From: Arthrobacter sp. B3I9
Lineage (GTDB): Bacteria > Actinomycetota > Actinomycetes > Actinomycetales > Micrococcaceae
DNA: 64,000 nt
Reading direction: 5' to 3'
Assembly (NCBI RefSeq): GCF_030816935.1
Contig: NZ_JAUSYO010000001.1
Location: 3,782,001-3,846,000, forward strand
Every line of letters starts with the position of its first letter. Position 1 is the stretch's first letter. A model generated the notes under the pieces. The model was given only the letters and a program-made list of their open reading frames with translations. It was not told where the DNA came from and searched no databases. Of the stretch, positions 25,498 through 32,308 are shown piece by piece. The translations under genes and the position numbers were made by a program.

Positions 25498-26243
25498 TCA
25501 GCCGTTGGCGAGGACCGCGTTGAGCAGCTGGGTGAGCTCAGCGGAGGCGTATTCGGTGACCCCCGGGCCTGTCTTCACGGCAGTGACGGCCATGTTGCCT
25601 TTAATGCCGGTGACTGTAAGTGCTGACTGGGCTTGACCAGTGCCGAGGCTTTGCTTTGTAAGGGCAGCAAAGGACTCGTCCCCGTTGGTCGCGGCGTCAA
25701 TGGGCGTCGTCTCGGTGGTGATCTTCTGTCCGGCCGCTTCCACGGTAAACGTCCGGCACTGTGCGGCCGTTGCCTCGGATGCTTTCAGCTGGTCGGCCAT
25801 GGCCTTGGCATCCTTAAGGGCGATGACCGTGATCACAGTTGTCGTCTTGTCAGTTGCGGAGACGCTGGTGCCCGCCGCGTACGTGCTGCCGTCCGGGACC
25901 TGCGCGCTGCTGTCGGCGACGACCTTGCAGGCCTCCGGGGTGAAGACGGCGGTTTTGAGGAGTTCCTTGGCCTTGATGATCCCCTGGTCGATCTGTGCAG
26001 CCGGGATCACGGTCAGCGGCTGTCCCTGGGCATCCTTCAGGGTGGAGATCAGACCTGTCAGGTCTGCATTGGTGTAGTTTTTCGCTGGGGTGGGCGTGGG
26101 GGTCTGAGCGGCCGCCGCCGTAGCCGACGCCGTTGCCGAGCCGGTGCTGCTTGCAGTGCCGGTGCCGCCACTGCCTGTCCCGCAGCCGGCAAGGCCGCAA
26201 TAGACATCAGGATTATGGCCGTCTTTGTGATTCGTCGCTGCAT
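25498..26243 (-). pseudogene. Lipoprotein gene interrupted by a one-base frameshift at its lipobox
   Basis: ATG 26243 opens a signal peptide (MQRRITKTAIILMSIAA) in one frame; from ~26192 the continuation LAGCGTGSGGTG, a perfect lipobox followed by a Gly/Ser/Thr linker, is in another frame that stays open to 25498. Adding one G to the GG at 26193-26194 (plus strand) would give a continuous 248-residue lipoprotein. The mature part (about res 65-248) has two cysteines (EACKVV, AAQCRTF) and resembles substrate-free sensor-like lipoproteins of unknown role. Codon use is normal throughout, so the change is recent or a sequencing error. If expressed as written, the product would be a short useless peptide. 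Confidence 0.75.
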
Positions 26244-26603
26244 AAGTTTGTCCCCGTTCGTTTCACCGGTCCGTTTCCCGGGATTTGGGAGGCGCGCTCC
26301 GGCGCCGACCGGCCCCTGTCCTCGTGCAGGATCCGGGCCGGTGCGGCCTGTAGCTACTCGTCCGGAAGCGGCAAGGGGTGATTAGCGCGGGCGGCCCGAG
26401 TCGCGGAAAGGCCGGTGCAATGATCCCCCTCGCGCACGCTGGCTGACGCGATGGGCTCAGGGTACAGGACGAGGTCAGAACCACAATAGAGAGGCAAGTA
26501 CCTGTTTTTTCTGGCTTGTTTTGGGGCTCGATCCTGACAACTCGCGGCTGGTATTCATCCGGCACCGGGCCACCCTCGCGCCCCGTATCGGAGACCGGTT
26601 TGG
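26244..26603. other. Intergenic region, no supported gene
   Basis: Lies between the TetR gene (ending 26604) and the lipoprotein gene, both on the minus strand. Open frames here show no family resemblance. It probably holds the lipoprotein promoter; no clear operator or terminator was seen. Confidence 0.4.
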
Positions 26604-27326
26604 TCAGCTCCCGGTCGGGCAACTCGGGAGCGAGAGGCGGGAGGCTAACCCCGACAACAGGATGGTGATGCCTTCATCCAGTTCGGCCATCCCGTCATAA
26701 TCGGCGAGGACCGGTGCGAGGGCGCGCAGGCGGGGGAAGTCCTTTGCCGGCAACCGGTGGAGGCCCAGACGGAGCAGGGCCTCGTGCTCGTCCGGGTCCA
26801 CGACGAACTCCTGCAGTTCGTTGAGGATATGGCCGTACAGATACCCGTAGTAGGCGCGGTAGACATGGAGGGCGTCAGCCGGGGCAAAACCCGCATCGAT
26901 CAGCAGGGCCAGGATTTGTTCCAGGGGCCGCAGGGTCCCCAGTGGGCGGAGGCCCAGGGGCGTGGACAGAGGCCGGGTCACCAGCAGGGGTACAACATTG
27001 GGGTGCCGGAGCGCCAGCCGGCGCAGATCGTGGGCGATACGCCGGAGCTGGACCTGCCAGTCCGGGTCATCCGGGACGATTGCTAGTTCGTTGAAGACAA
27101 GCTCCGAGACGCCGTCCAGCAGCGCGGCGCGGTTTTCGGCGTAGCGGTACAGGCTCATCGGATCCCGGCCGAGCTCCTGCCCCAGACGGCGCATGGTGAG
27201 GGCGTCGAGCCCTTCGGCATCTACGAGTGCCAGGGCTGCGGACAGCACAAGGTCCCGGCTAAGCCGCTGCTTCGTACCACCGGCCAAGAGGGGCACCGGG
27301 TTCTCTACGGGCGACATGGGATCCAT
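26604..27326 (-). CDS. TetR-family transcriptional repressor (TetR_C type)
   Basis: A 240-residue repressor. The N-terminal helix-turn-helix (~res 20-65: LSRDLVLSAALALVDAEGL, TMRRLGQELGRDPMSLYRYAEN) is typical of TetR. The C-terminal ligand-binding domain follows the tetracycline-repressor class C arrangement, with the LGTLRPLEQILALLIDAGF and YGYLYGHILNELQEF helices. The start is taken at ATG 27326; ATG 27317 is also possible. A 24-bp imperfect palindrome 55 bases upstream is a candidate autoregulatory operator. Divergent from a cluster of three very small genes, which are candidate targets. Confidence 0.87.
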   Translation of the reverse strand: MDPMSPVENPVPLLAGGTKQRLSRDLVLSAALALVDAEGLDALTMRRLGQELGRDPMSLYRYAENRAALLDGVSELVFNELAIVPDDPDWQVQLRRIAHDLRRLALRHPNVVPLLVTRPLSTPLGLRPLGTLRPLEQILALLIDAGFAPADALHVYRAYYGYLYGHILNELQEFVVDPDEHEALLRLGLHRLPAKDFPRLRALAPVLADYDGMAELDEGITILLSGLASRLSLPSCPTGS

Positions 27327-27380
27327 TCTGAAGAGCCGGTAAACCCGCCTTTCCAACAAGGTAAGCGGGGTTGCTAATTG

Positions 27381-27404
27381 TGTAGTCTACGCCTACAGTC
27401 TACA
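27381..27404. promoter_or_regulatory. Candidate TetR operator
   Basis: TGTAGTCT, eight bases, then AGTCTACA: the arms match at 7 of 8 positions. It lies 55 bases upstream of the tetR start and 156 bases upstream of the divergent small gene at 27560. CTACAGTC-TACAACGT (27393-27408), overlapping the right arm, recurs with one mismatch at 61630-61645. Confidence 0.55.
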
Positions 27405-27559
27405 ACGTAGGGAAGATCGTTTTCCGACGCCGCATCATTCCGGAGCCGCAGGGTTGTGGCAATCCGGATGCCCGTTTCTCCGCCCCGTGCACGGCGATGG
27501 AACTTTAGCTGCTGTAGCCACACGGCGGCACGAAATGCACCGCGAGGAAAGAGCCAGCC

Positions 27560-27817
27560 ATGGCGTATTCTCAGTTCGACCGGTTCCTGCAGGAAGCCAC
27601 CGCCCACGACCCCGCCTCCGACCGCGCCCTGGGCCGCAACCGTCTCTACGGCCTTTACACCAGCTGGTGTTTCGTCAGCCAGGCAGTGCCGGGTCCTGAG
27701 GACGAGTTCTGGGCAGCCATGAGAGCGCACCACATCAAACCAAAAGGCACCGGCCTCCGCATGAAGGGCCCCGCCGCAGCCGACTACATCATGACGAGCT
27801 ACTTGGGACTGGTCTGA
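27560..27817 (+). CDS. Small conserved-looking protein, first of a three-gene cluster
   Basis: An 85-residue protein beginning MAYSQFDRFLQEATAHDPAS with GAGGAAAG 9-16 bases upstream of the ATG. It is helical, with several aromatic residues (LYGLYTSWCF) and a basic segment HHIKPKGTGLRMKG. No annotated family was recognised. GC3 is high and steady, supporting real coding. The stop codon TGA is followed immediately, in the same frame, by another long open stretch, discussed at 27818. Confidence 0.75.
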   Translation: MAYSQFDRFLQEATAHDPASDRALGRNRLYGLYTSWCFVSQAVPGPEDEFWAAMRAHHIKPKGTGLRMKGPAAADYIMTSYLGLV

Positions 27818-28120
27818 CTGGCCGTCACGGCAAGCACATACCTGCCCCGGAACGCCCACCAGCCCCGAGGCCCTCGCCCCTGGTGCGCCACCTGCGACAC
27901 CGACCAGCACCTCCTCGCCGACGCCGTCACCACGCTGGATCTGCTCCAGAAAACCCTTGCCGCCGCGGTCAGCTGCGCGGGATGCGGCGACTCGCGCGTC
28001 TTGGCCACGACTGCAGCTTTCCTTGCCGCGATCAGTGCCCGAGCAGTGCAAGAAACAGTATCGATTGAGAACCGCAGGCCGGCAGCGGCATGCCCCCGAC
28101 AAGAGAATGGCCACAAATGA
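27818..28120 (+). CDS. Putative zinc-ribbon-like small protein lacking a standard start codon
   Basis: An open frame of 100 residues follows directly after the TGA of the upstream gene. It shows high GC3 and two CxxC pairs (WCATC and SCAGC, 39 residues apart), a zinc-ribbon-like arrangement. There is no ATG, GTG or TTG in a useful position; the first codon is CTG (TGACTGG). An ancestral TGATGG stop-start overlap changed by one inserted C would explain this. CTG initiation, TGA readthrough into a 186-residue fusion, or recent inactivation are the alternatives. Its stop overlaps the next ATG by four bases (ATGA), which argues it was translated until recently. Confidence 0.45.
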   Translation: MAVTASTYLPRNAHQPRGPRPWCATCDTDQHLLADAVTTLDLLQKTLAAAVSCAGCGDSRVLATTAAFLAAISARAVQETVSIENRRPAAACPRQENGHK

Positions 28121-28272
28121 CCCATCACATCGCCCCGATCCCAGGGTTCCCTGGAGCCGCTCCTGGAGAACGCCTCGGCGTGGAAGATCTGGACCTCTCG
28201 CCCCAGGGACTCGCTGACGCCCCTGCAAGCCAGCAAGACCCCGACAGCATCGTGTACGCCGGCAACAGCTGA
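28117..28272 (+). CDS. Small acidic protein, third of the cluster
   Basis: A 51-residue open frame starting ATG 28117, overlapping the upstream stop by four bases. The product (MTHHIAPIPGFPGAAPGERL, then an acidic tail with VEDLDLSPQGL) is probably disordered. Support comes from the ATGA coupling and position before a hairpin terminator rather than from homology. Confidence 0.45.
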   Translation: MTHHIAPIPGFPGAAPGERLGVEDLDLSPQGLADAPASQQDPDSIVYAGNS

Positions 28273-28283
28273 GACGACACTGC

Positions 28284-28313
28284 GGGCACGGCCTCTGTGA
28301 AGAGACCGTGCCC
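28284..28313 (+). terminator. Hairpin after the three-gene cluster
   Basis: GGGCACGG-C-CTCT, loop GTGA, AGAG-A-CCGTGCCC; no T-run, but placed 12 bases after the last stop codon. Confidence 0.6.
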
Positions 28314-28475
28314 GTACGGCTGTCTCCAAGGCGGCCTCCGCGCTGACAGTCCTCCGCAGCCCACCTCGCTGACGAGCACGACGGCGGACACCCGCAGTTC
28401 ATTCACGGCGCCCCGGGCGGGGCACTACCTCCTAGTCCCGAGCGGGCACCCGGCTGCGCCTTCTATGATTCATGC

Positions 28476-29519
28476 ATGGGAGAGCTGGAGCTGGCGGATA
28501 TTGCGGCACGGCTTTACGCTGTGCCGTTCGACGATTTTGTAGCGGCAAGGACGGCCGCCGCGAAGAAGGTGGCGGCCGCCCCGCCGGGCACGGGCTCGGG
28601 GGCGAAGGAGCACCGGTCCCTTGCGGCCGACGTGCGTTCGCTGCCTAAACCATCCGTGGCGGCATGGACCGTGAACATGCTTGCGGTGCACCAGCCCGAG
28701 ACCCTCACCGAGCTAGCCTCGCTGGGGCACAGCATGCGCGCCGCGCAGTCGGCTCTGGACGCCGTCGAGCTCCGCCGCCTGTCCCAGCAGCGCCGTGAGC
28801 TCCTTGCAAACGCCGTCCGGGTTGCCCAAACCGTCGCCGAACAGCAGGGCAGGAAGATCAGCGGTGCGATAGCCACCGAAGTGGAGGAGACCCTGCGCGC
28901 CGCCACAGCTGACGAAGGCGCTGCCGCCGCCGCCCGGAGCGGTCGCCTGCTCCGGAGCCTCTCTGCCGACGGCGTCGACGTCGTCGAACTCGCCGGCGCC
29001 GTGGCACTGCCGTCTGCCGCCGGCCCGGCTGCGGTCGACGAGTTCCCGACCGGCACCTCCCCTTTGGTCTCGCGGCGCAAACCCGCGGTTCCGAAGCAGG
29101 CCGCACAGAAGACGGCGCAGAAGACAACGCAGGAGGCTGCGCGGGCTGAGGACGAGCCCGTGCAGCCGCGGCTGCGGGCGGTGCGCGAGGCGCCCCGTGC
29201 GGCACCGCCCTCGGTGATCGAAAGGGCCCGTTCCGCGTTCGCCGAGGCCGAGGACTTCGCCCGGGAAGCGACGGAGGAGGCACTCCGGTACGGGCAGGAA
29301 CTGGACGAGACAACGTCTCTGGCGACGGAACTGGCCGAGGAGGCCCGATCCCTGCGGAAGCAGCTGGAACAGACGGAGCTGGACCTCAAGTCGTCGCGCA
29401 AGCGGCAGGAGCTGTTGACGGCCCAGGCCCAGCAGGCAATCCGCGCCGCGGACCGGGCCCGGCGGAAAGAGGACTTGGCCCGCGAACGGATCCTCCGGCT
29501 TGGCAACACGCCGGACTAG
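28476..29519 (+). CDS. Coiled-coil protein of unknown function
   Basis: A 347-residue cytoplasmic protein, Ala/Glu/Arg-rich. The N-terminal ~165 residues are helical, including LPKPSVAAWTVNMLAVHQPE and LSQQRRELLANAVRVAQTVAE; a disordered Ala/Lys/Gln linker follows (~180-235), and the C-terminal ~105 residues (ERARSAFAEAEDFAREATEE onward) form a long heptad-patterned coiled coil ending in basic residues. This layout matches conserved actinobacterial hypothetical proteins near housekeeping genes; no role is known. Start ATG 28476. Confidence 0.78.
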   Translation: MGELELADIAARLYAVPFDDFVAARTAAAKKVAAAPPGTGSGAKEHRSLAADVRSLPKPSVAAWTVNMLAVHQPETLTELASLGHSMRAAQSALDAVELRRLSQQRRELLANAVRVAQTVAEQQGRKISGAIATEVEETLRAATADEGAAAAARSGRLLRSLSADGVDVVELAGAVALPSAAGPAAVDEFPTGTSPLVSRRKPAVPKQAAQKTAQKTTQEAARAEDEPVQPRLRAVREAPRAAPPSVIERARSAFAEAEDFAREATEEALRYGQELDETTSLATELAEEARSLRKQLEQTELDLKSSRKRQELLTAQAQQAIRAADRARRKEDLARERILRLGNTPD

Positions 29520-29558
29520 CGAACGAATACTGTCGGAGGCCAGTTGCACACTTGAAGC

Positions 29559-29738
29559 ATGGAAACGAACCCGTACTTCGAAGTGACCTATCTGGATACC
29601 GACTGCGGCCGCATCCGCACCGAGACATTCGACGACGCCCGTGCAGCGGAACGCTTCGCCAGCCGGCGTGCGGCCGATGAAGAGGGCTGGGCGATCATCG
29701 ACGCCGTGCCCGGCGCGCAGCGCCAGAAAGCAGCCTGA
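29559..29738 (+). CDS. Small hypothetical protein
   Basis: A 59-residue frame starting METNPYFEVTYLDTDCGRIR. The beta-alpha pattern (YFEVTYLD ... RIRTETF ... DDARAAERFASRRAADE ... GWAIIDAVP) and GC3 bias indicate a real, compact protein. It begins 40 bases after the coiled-coil gene on the same strand. GGAGG lies 20 bases upstream, rather far. Function unknown. Confidence 0.6.
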   Translation: METNPYFEVTYLDTDCGRIRTETFDDARAAERFASRRAADEEGWAIIDAVPGAQRQKAA

Positions 29739-29793
29739 CCACGTCTGGGCCGGCCTGAGCCCGGCTCGGGCCAGGATGGTCGGCCCAACAACG

Positions 29794-29824
29794 AGGGCCT
29801 CCACCCGGCATGGGTGAAGGCCCT
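29794..29824. terminator. Hairpin between convergent genes
   Basis: AGGGCCTCCACCC pairs with GGGTGAAGGCCCT with one mismatch around a short loop. It lies between the small gene ending 29738 and the aldo/keto reductase ending 29880, without a T-run. Confidence 0.5.
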
Positions 29825-29879
29825 GGTGTGGTCCGGTTCAGCGACGGATAAAAGCCGGCGGCCGGACCGCGGACTGGCT

Positions 29880-30725
29880 TTAAGCGAAGTCGGCCACTGC
29901 CGGGTCCGCACCGATGCGCCCGGCACCCTCGGCGGAGTTGTCCAGGCCGTTGATGGCCTGGATGTCCGTTTCGTCCAGCGTGACGTCCAGGGCGGCGTAG
30001 TTTTCCCGGATCCGTGACTCGGTCACGGACTTGGGGATGACCACGTTGCCGATGGCGAGGTGCCACGCGATGACAACCTGCGCCGGCGTGACGCTGTGCT
30101 TCGCCGCGATCTGGGCGATCACGGCGCTCTCCAGCAGCTCACCGCCCTGGCCCAGCGGCGACCATGCCTCGGTCAGGATGCCCTTGGAGGCGTTGAATTC
30201 ACGCAGCTCGGCCTGGTTGAAGAAGGGGTGCAGTTCGATCTGGTGGATGGCCGGCACAACGCCGGTCTCGTCGATCAGACGCTGCAGGCCTTCCTTCGTG
30301 AAGTTGGAGACGCCGATCGACTTCACGCGCCCCTGCTTCTGGAGCTCGATGAGGGCCTTCCAGGTGTCCAGGTACTTGTCCTGCTTCGGCTGCATCCAGT
30401 GGATCAGGTACAGGTCCAGGGTCTCAAGGCCGAGTCGTTCCATCGAGGATTCGAATGCCGCCAAGGTCGACTCGTAGCCCTGGTCCGCGTTCCACAGCTT
30501 GGTGGTGATAAAGATTTCCTCTGGGGTGAGCCCGGAGCGCTCAATGGCGCGGCCCACGCCGGCCTCGTTGCCGTAGATCTTTGCGGTGTCAATGTGGCGG
30601 TAGCCTGCTTCGAACGCCTGGACAACCACCTTTTCGGCTACGTCGTCTTCAACCTGCCACACCCCGTAGCCGAGCTGGGGAATGGTGTTGCCGTCATTGA
30701 AAGTCAGTTCAGGAGAAGATGTCAT
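29880..30725 (-). CDS. Aldo/keto reductase (AKR5-like)
   Basis: NADPH-dependent oxidoreductase of 281 residues with a TIM-barrel fold. Catalytic tetrad positions are visible: Asp and Tyr in YRHIDTAKIYGNE (~res 45-57), Lys in FITTKLWN (~res 80) and His in YLIHWM (~res 113). The C-terminal NADPH-binding segment IPKSVTESRIREN is present. This is the 2,5-diketo-D-gluconate reductase/prostaglandin synthase-like branch, with broad carbonyl specificity. ATG 30725 is the start. No neighbouring pathway genes point to a substrate. Confidence 0.92.
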   Translation of the reverse strand: MTSSPELTFNDGNTIPQLGYGVWQVEDDVAEKVVVQAFEAGYRHIDTAKIYGNEAGVGRAIERSGLTPEEIFITTKLWNADQGYESTLAAFESSMERLGLETLDLYLIHWMQPKQDKYLDTWKALIELQKQGRVKSIGVSNFTKEGLQRLIDETGVVPAIHQIELHPFFNQAELREFNASKGILTEAWSPLGQGGELLESAVIAQIAAKHSVTPAQVVIAWHLAIGNVVIPKSVTESRIRENYAALDVTLDETDIQAINGLDNSAEGAGRIGADPAVADFA

Positions 30726-30897
30726 CCGTCCATCCTGCCAACTTCGGAGTGGTCCGGCCACAGCGGGAGCGGATCTAAGCTAGCCGCGTAATCGGGAATA
30801 CCGGCCCCACTTTGCGGCCTCAGCCCCGGCTCACCGGCCCCGGGACCTCAGCTCGCCGCAGCCTCAGCTCGCCGCGGCCCTCAGTTCCCCGCGGCCT

Positions 30898-31353
30898 TCA
30901 GTTCCCCGCCGGGGCTTCATTCAGGCGCCGTTCAGCGTCGCGGACGTGCTCCTGCACGGCCTCGGCGCGCCGCCGGACCGATTCTGCGCCGGCGGGCACG
31001 GGACCGACCGCCAGCCGGAGCATAGCGGCCGCCTCGGCCGTTGTGGCCAGTGAGTTGCCCGCGGTGGACAGGGAGCGGTGGACGCCGGCCAATGCGCCGG
31101 GAATGTCAAGGCCGTCGCTGGGTGACCGCCTTTGGGCCTCGACGCAAATGGCCCGGACGCGTGCCGCCAGTTCGAACAGTTCGTTGGCGATCTCCACTAG
31201 TTCGGCGTAGAGCGCGTCGTCGTCCACGCCGTCCAGGACCTGGTGGTAGCGGTCCAGGCCGCGGGTAAAGCGGTCGTTCGCCCGCCGCCAGAGTCCCTTG
31301 CCCAGCTCGGCGTCGTCCCTCTTTCCCTGCCGGGCGGTACGGAAGAATCCCAA
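30898..31353 (-). CDS. Conserved actinobacterial helical protein downstream of bpa
   Basis: A 151-residue protein starting at TTG 31353 (MGFFRTARQGKRDDAELGKG), seven bases after the bpa stop codon, so very likely in one operon with it. It is largely alpha-helical (RFTRGLDRYHQVLDGVDDDA, LYAELVEIANELFELAARVR, then an Ala/Arg-rich C-terminal helix) with no membrane segment. The pairing with the proteasome activator suggests, but does not prove, a link to protein turnover. A purely upstream start would overlap bpa heavily and is rejected. Confidence 0.7.
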   Translation of the reverse strand: MGFFRTARQGKRDDAELGKGLWRRANDRFTRGLDRYHQVLDGVDDDALYAELVEIANELFELAARVRAICVEAQRRSPSDGLDIPGALAGVHRSLSTAGNSLATTAEAAAMLRLAVGPVPAGAESVRRRAEAVQEHVRDAERRLNEAPAGN

Positions 31354-31360
31354 GGTTCGC

Positions 31361-32057
31361 CTAGAGGTACTGGCCGGGACCGTGGTCCGGATCTGCGGAT
31401 TCCGGTAGCGGGGTCCTGTCCGTGCCGGATCTGGGCGCCCCTGCCCGCTGGGGTTCACCGTTCTCACCGATGATGACGCCCGGCGCGATCACCGTTCCGG
31501 GGGGCAGCTCCCGGAGCTGGCGCTGGGCGGCGTGCTCCCTCGCTGCGTGCTGCGCCGCGAGCGCCGTCTGGATGCCGTGGAAGAGGCCTTCCAGCCAGCC
31601 GACGAGCTGGGCCTGCGCGATCCGCAATTCGGCGTCCGAAGGTGTGGTGTCCTCGGTGAACGGGAGGCTTATCCGTTCGAGTTCCTCCACGAGCTCGGGC
31701 GCGAGGCCGTCCTCGAGTTCCTTCAGCGAGCGCTCATGGATCTCGGCAAGCCGGGCCCGCGCGGCGTCGTCCAGCGGCGCAGACTTCACCTCGTCCAGCA
31801 GCTGCTTCATCATGGTTCCAATCCGCATGACTTTTGCAGGCTCATCCACAAGGTCCTGCAGCTGGCTGCCCTTGGGGCGGGGAGGTTCTGGCTGCAGGCC
31901 GTCGGAGTGGCTCGGTGGTCCCGGCCGGTGGGCTTGCACGGCGGGGGCCGGCTGCCCGGCCTCCCCCGCGGGCGGGTTCCGGAGCCGTGGCCCCGTCGAG
32001 GGGGGTGCCCTCGACGGGGACGTCTTCGGCAGACTGGGTGGCGTTGGGATCGCTCAT
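31361..32057 (-). CDS. bpa: Bacterial proteasome activator Bpa/PafE (5' region apparently frameshifted)
   Basis: ATP-independent proteasome activator that forms a ring and opens the 20S gate. Identification rests on the C-terminal GQYL motif, the HbYX-like gate-opening tail of Bpa, and a conserved helical core (KGSQLQDLVDEPAKVMRIG, MMKQLLDEVKSAP, FHGIQTALAAQ). From GTG 31939 a 192-residue protein is continuous. The likely native start is ATG 32057 (MSDPNATQSAEDVP) in another frame; removing one base from the C5 run at 31963-31967 joins both into ~231 residues with a disordered N-terminus. GTG 31939 lacks a near ribosome site, so as written expression is doubtful unless the run is a sequence error. 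Confidence 0.8.
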
Positions 32058-32103
32058 GGCTTCATACTCTCATGAGCCGGCAGCCGGGACCCGGCCAGCC
32101 GCC

Positions 32104-32295
32104 TCAGCAGCACCGGCCCTGCGGGTTGCTGTCCTGGCGGTCCGTCTGGTCCCGCCAGAACTCGCGCTCGGTCAAGGGCGGGCCCGCATGACCCGAGCTG
32201 GCATGGTGCTCCAGGTACTTGGCGTAAGCATCGGCTCCCATGACTCCGCCCAGATAGCGGGCGAAGCCCCGGAAGCCTGCCATCACCGCATTCAT
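32104..32295 (-). CDS. YbdD/YjiX family small protein (CstA partner)
   Basis: A 63-residue DUF466 protein with the family pattern FARYLGGVMGADAYAKYLEH and PLTEREFWRDQ, ending in a Cys-Cys pair. It starts 13 bases after the cstA stop codon with CGGAG as ribosome site. In enterobacteria YbdD-type proteins are required with CstA/BtsT transporters for pyruvate uptake, so it should act with the upstream transporter at the membrane. Confidence 0.85.
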   Translation of the reverse strand: MNAVMAGFRGFARYLGGVMGADAYAKYLEHHASSGHAGPPLTEREFWRDQTDRQDSNPQGRCC

Positions 32296-32308
32296 GCCCG
32301 GCTCCGCA

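Noticed and set aside
26263..26622. 119-codon leftward frame between the TetR and lipoprotein genes
   Set aside because: It overlaps the TetR 3' end, lacks a ribosome site and shows Pro/Arg/Ser-rich composition without family resemblance.
27815..27820. Programmed TGA readthrough fusing the first two small genes
   Set aside because: Possible, but no stem-loop or known readthrough signal was seen; loss of an ATG by one inserted base is simpler.
27374..28402. Long leftward open frame opposite the small-gene cluster
   Set aside because: It crosses the TetR operator region and the hairpin terminator, with Cys/Arg-rich composition typical of antisense frames; the rightward genes explain the codon bias.
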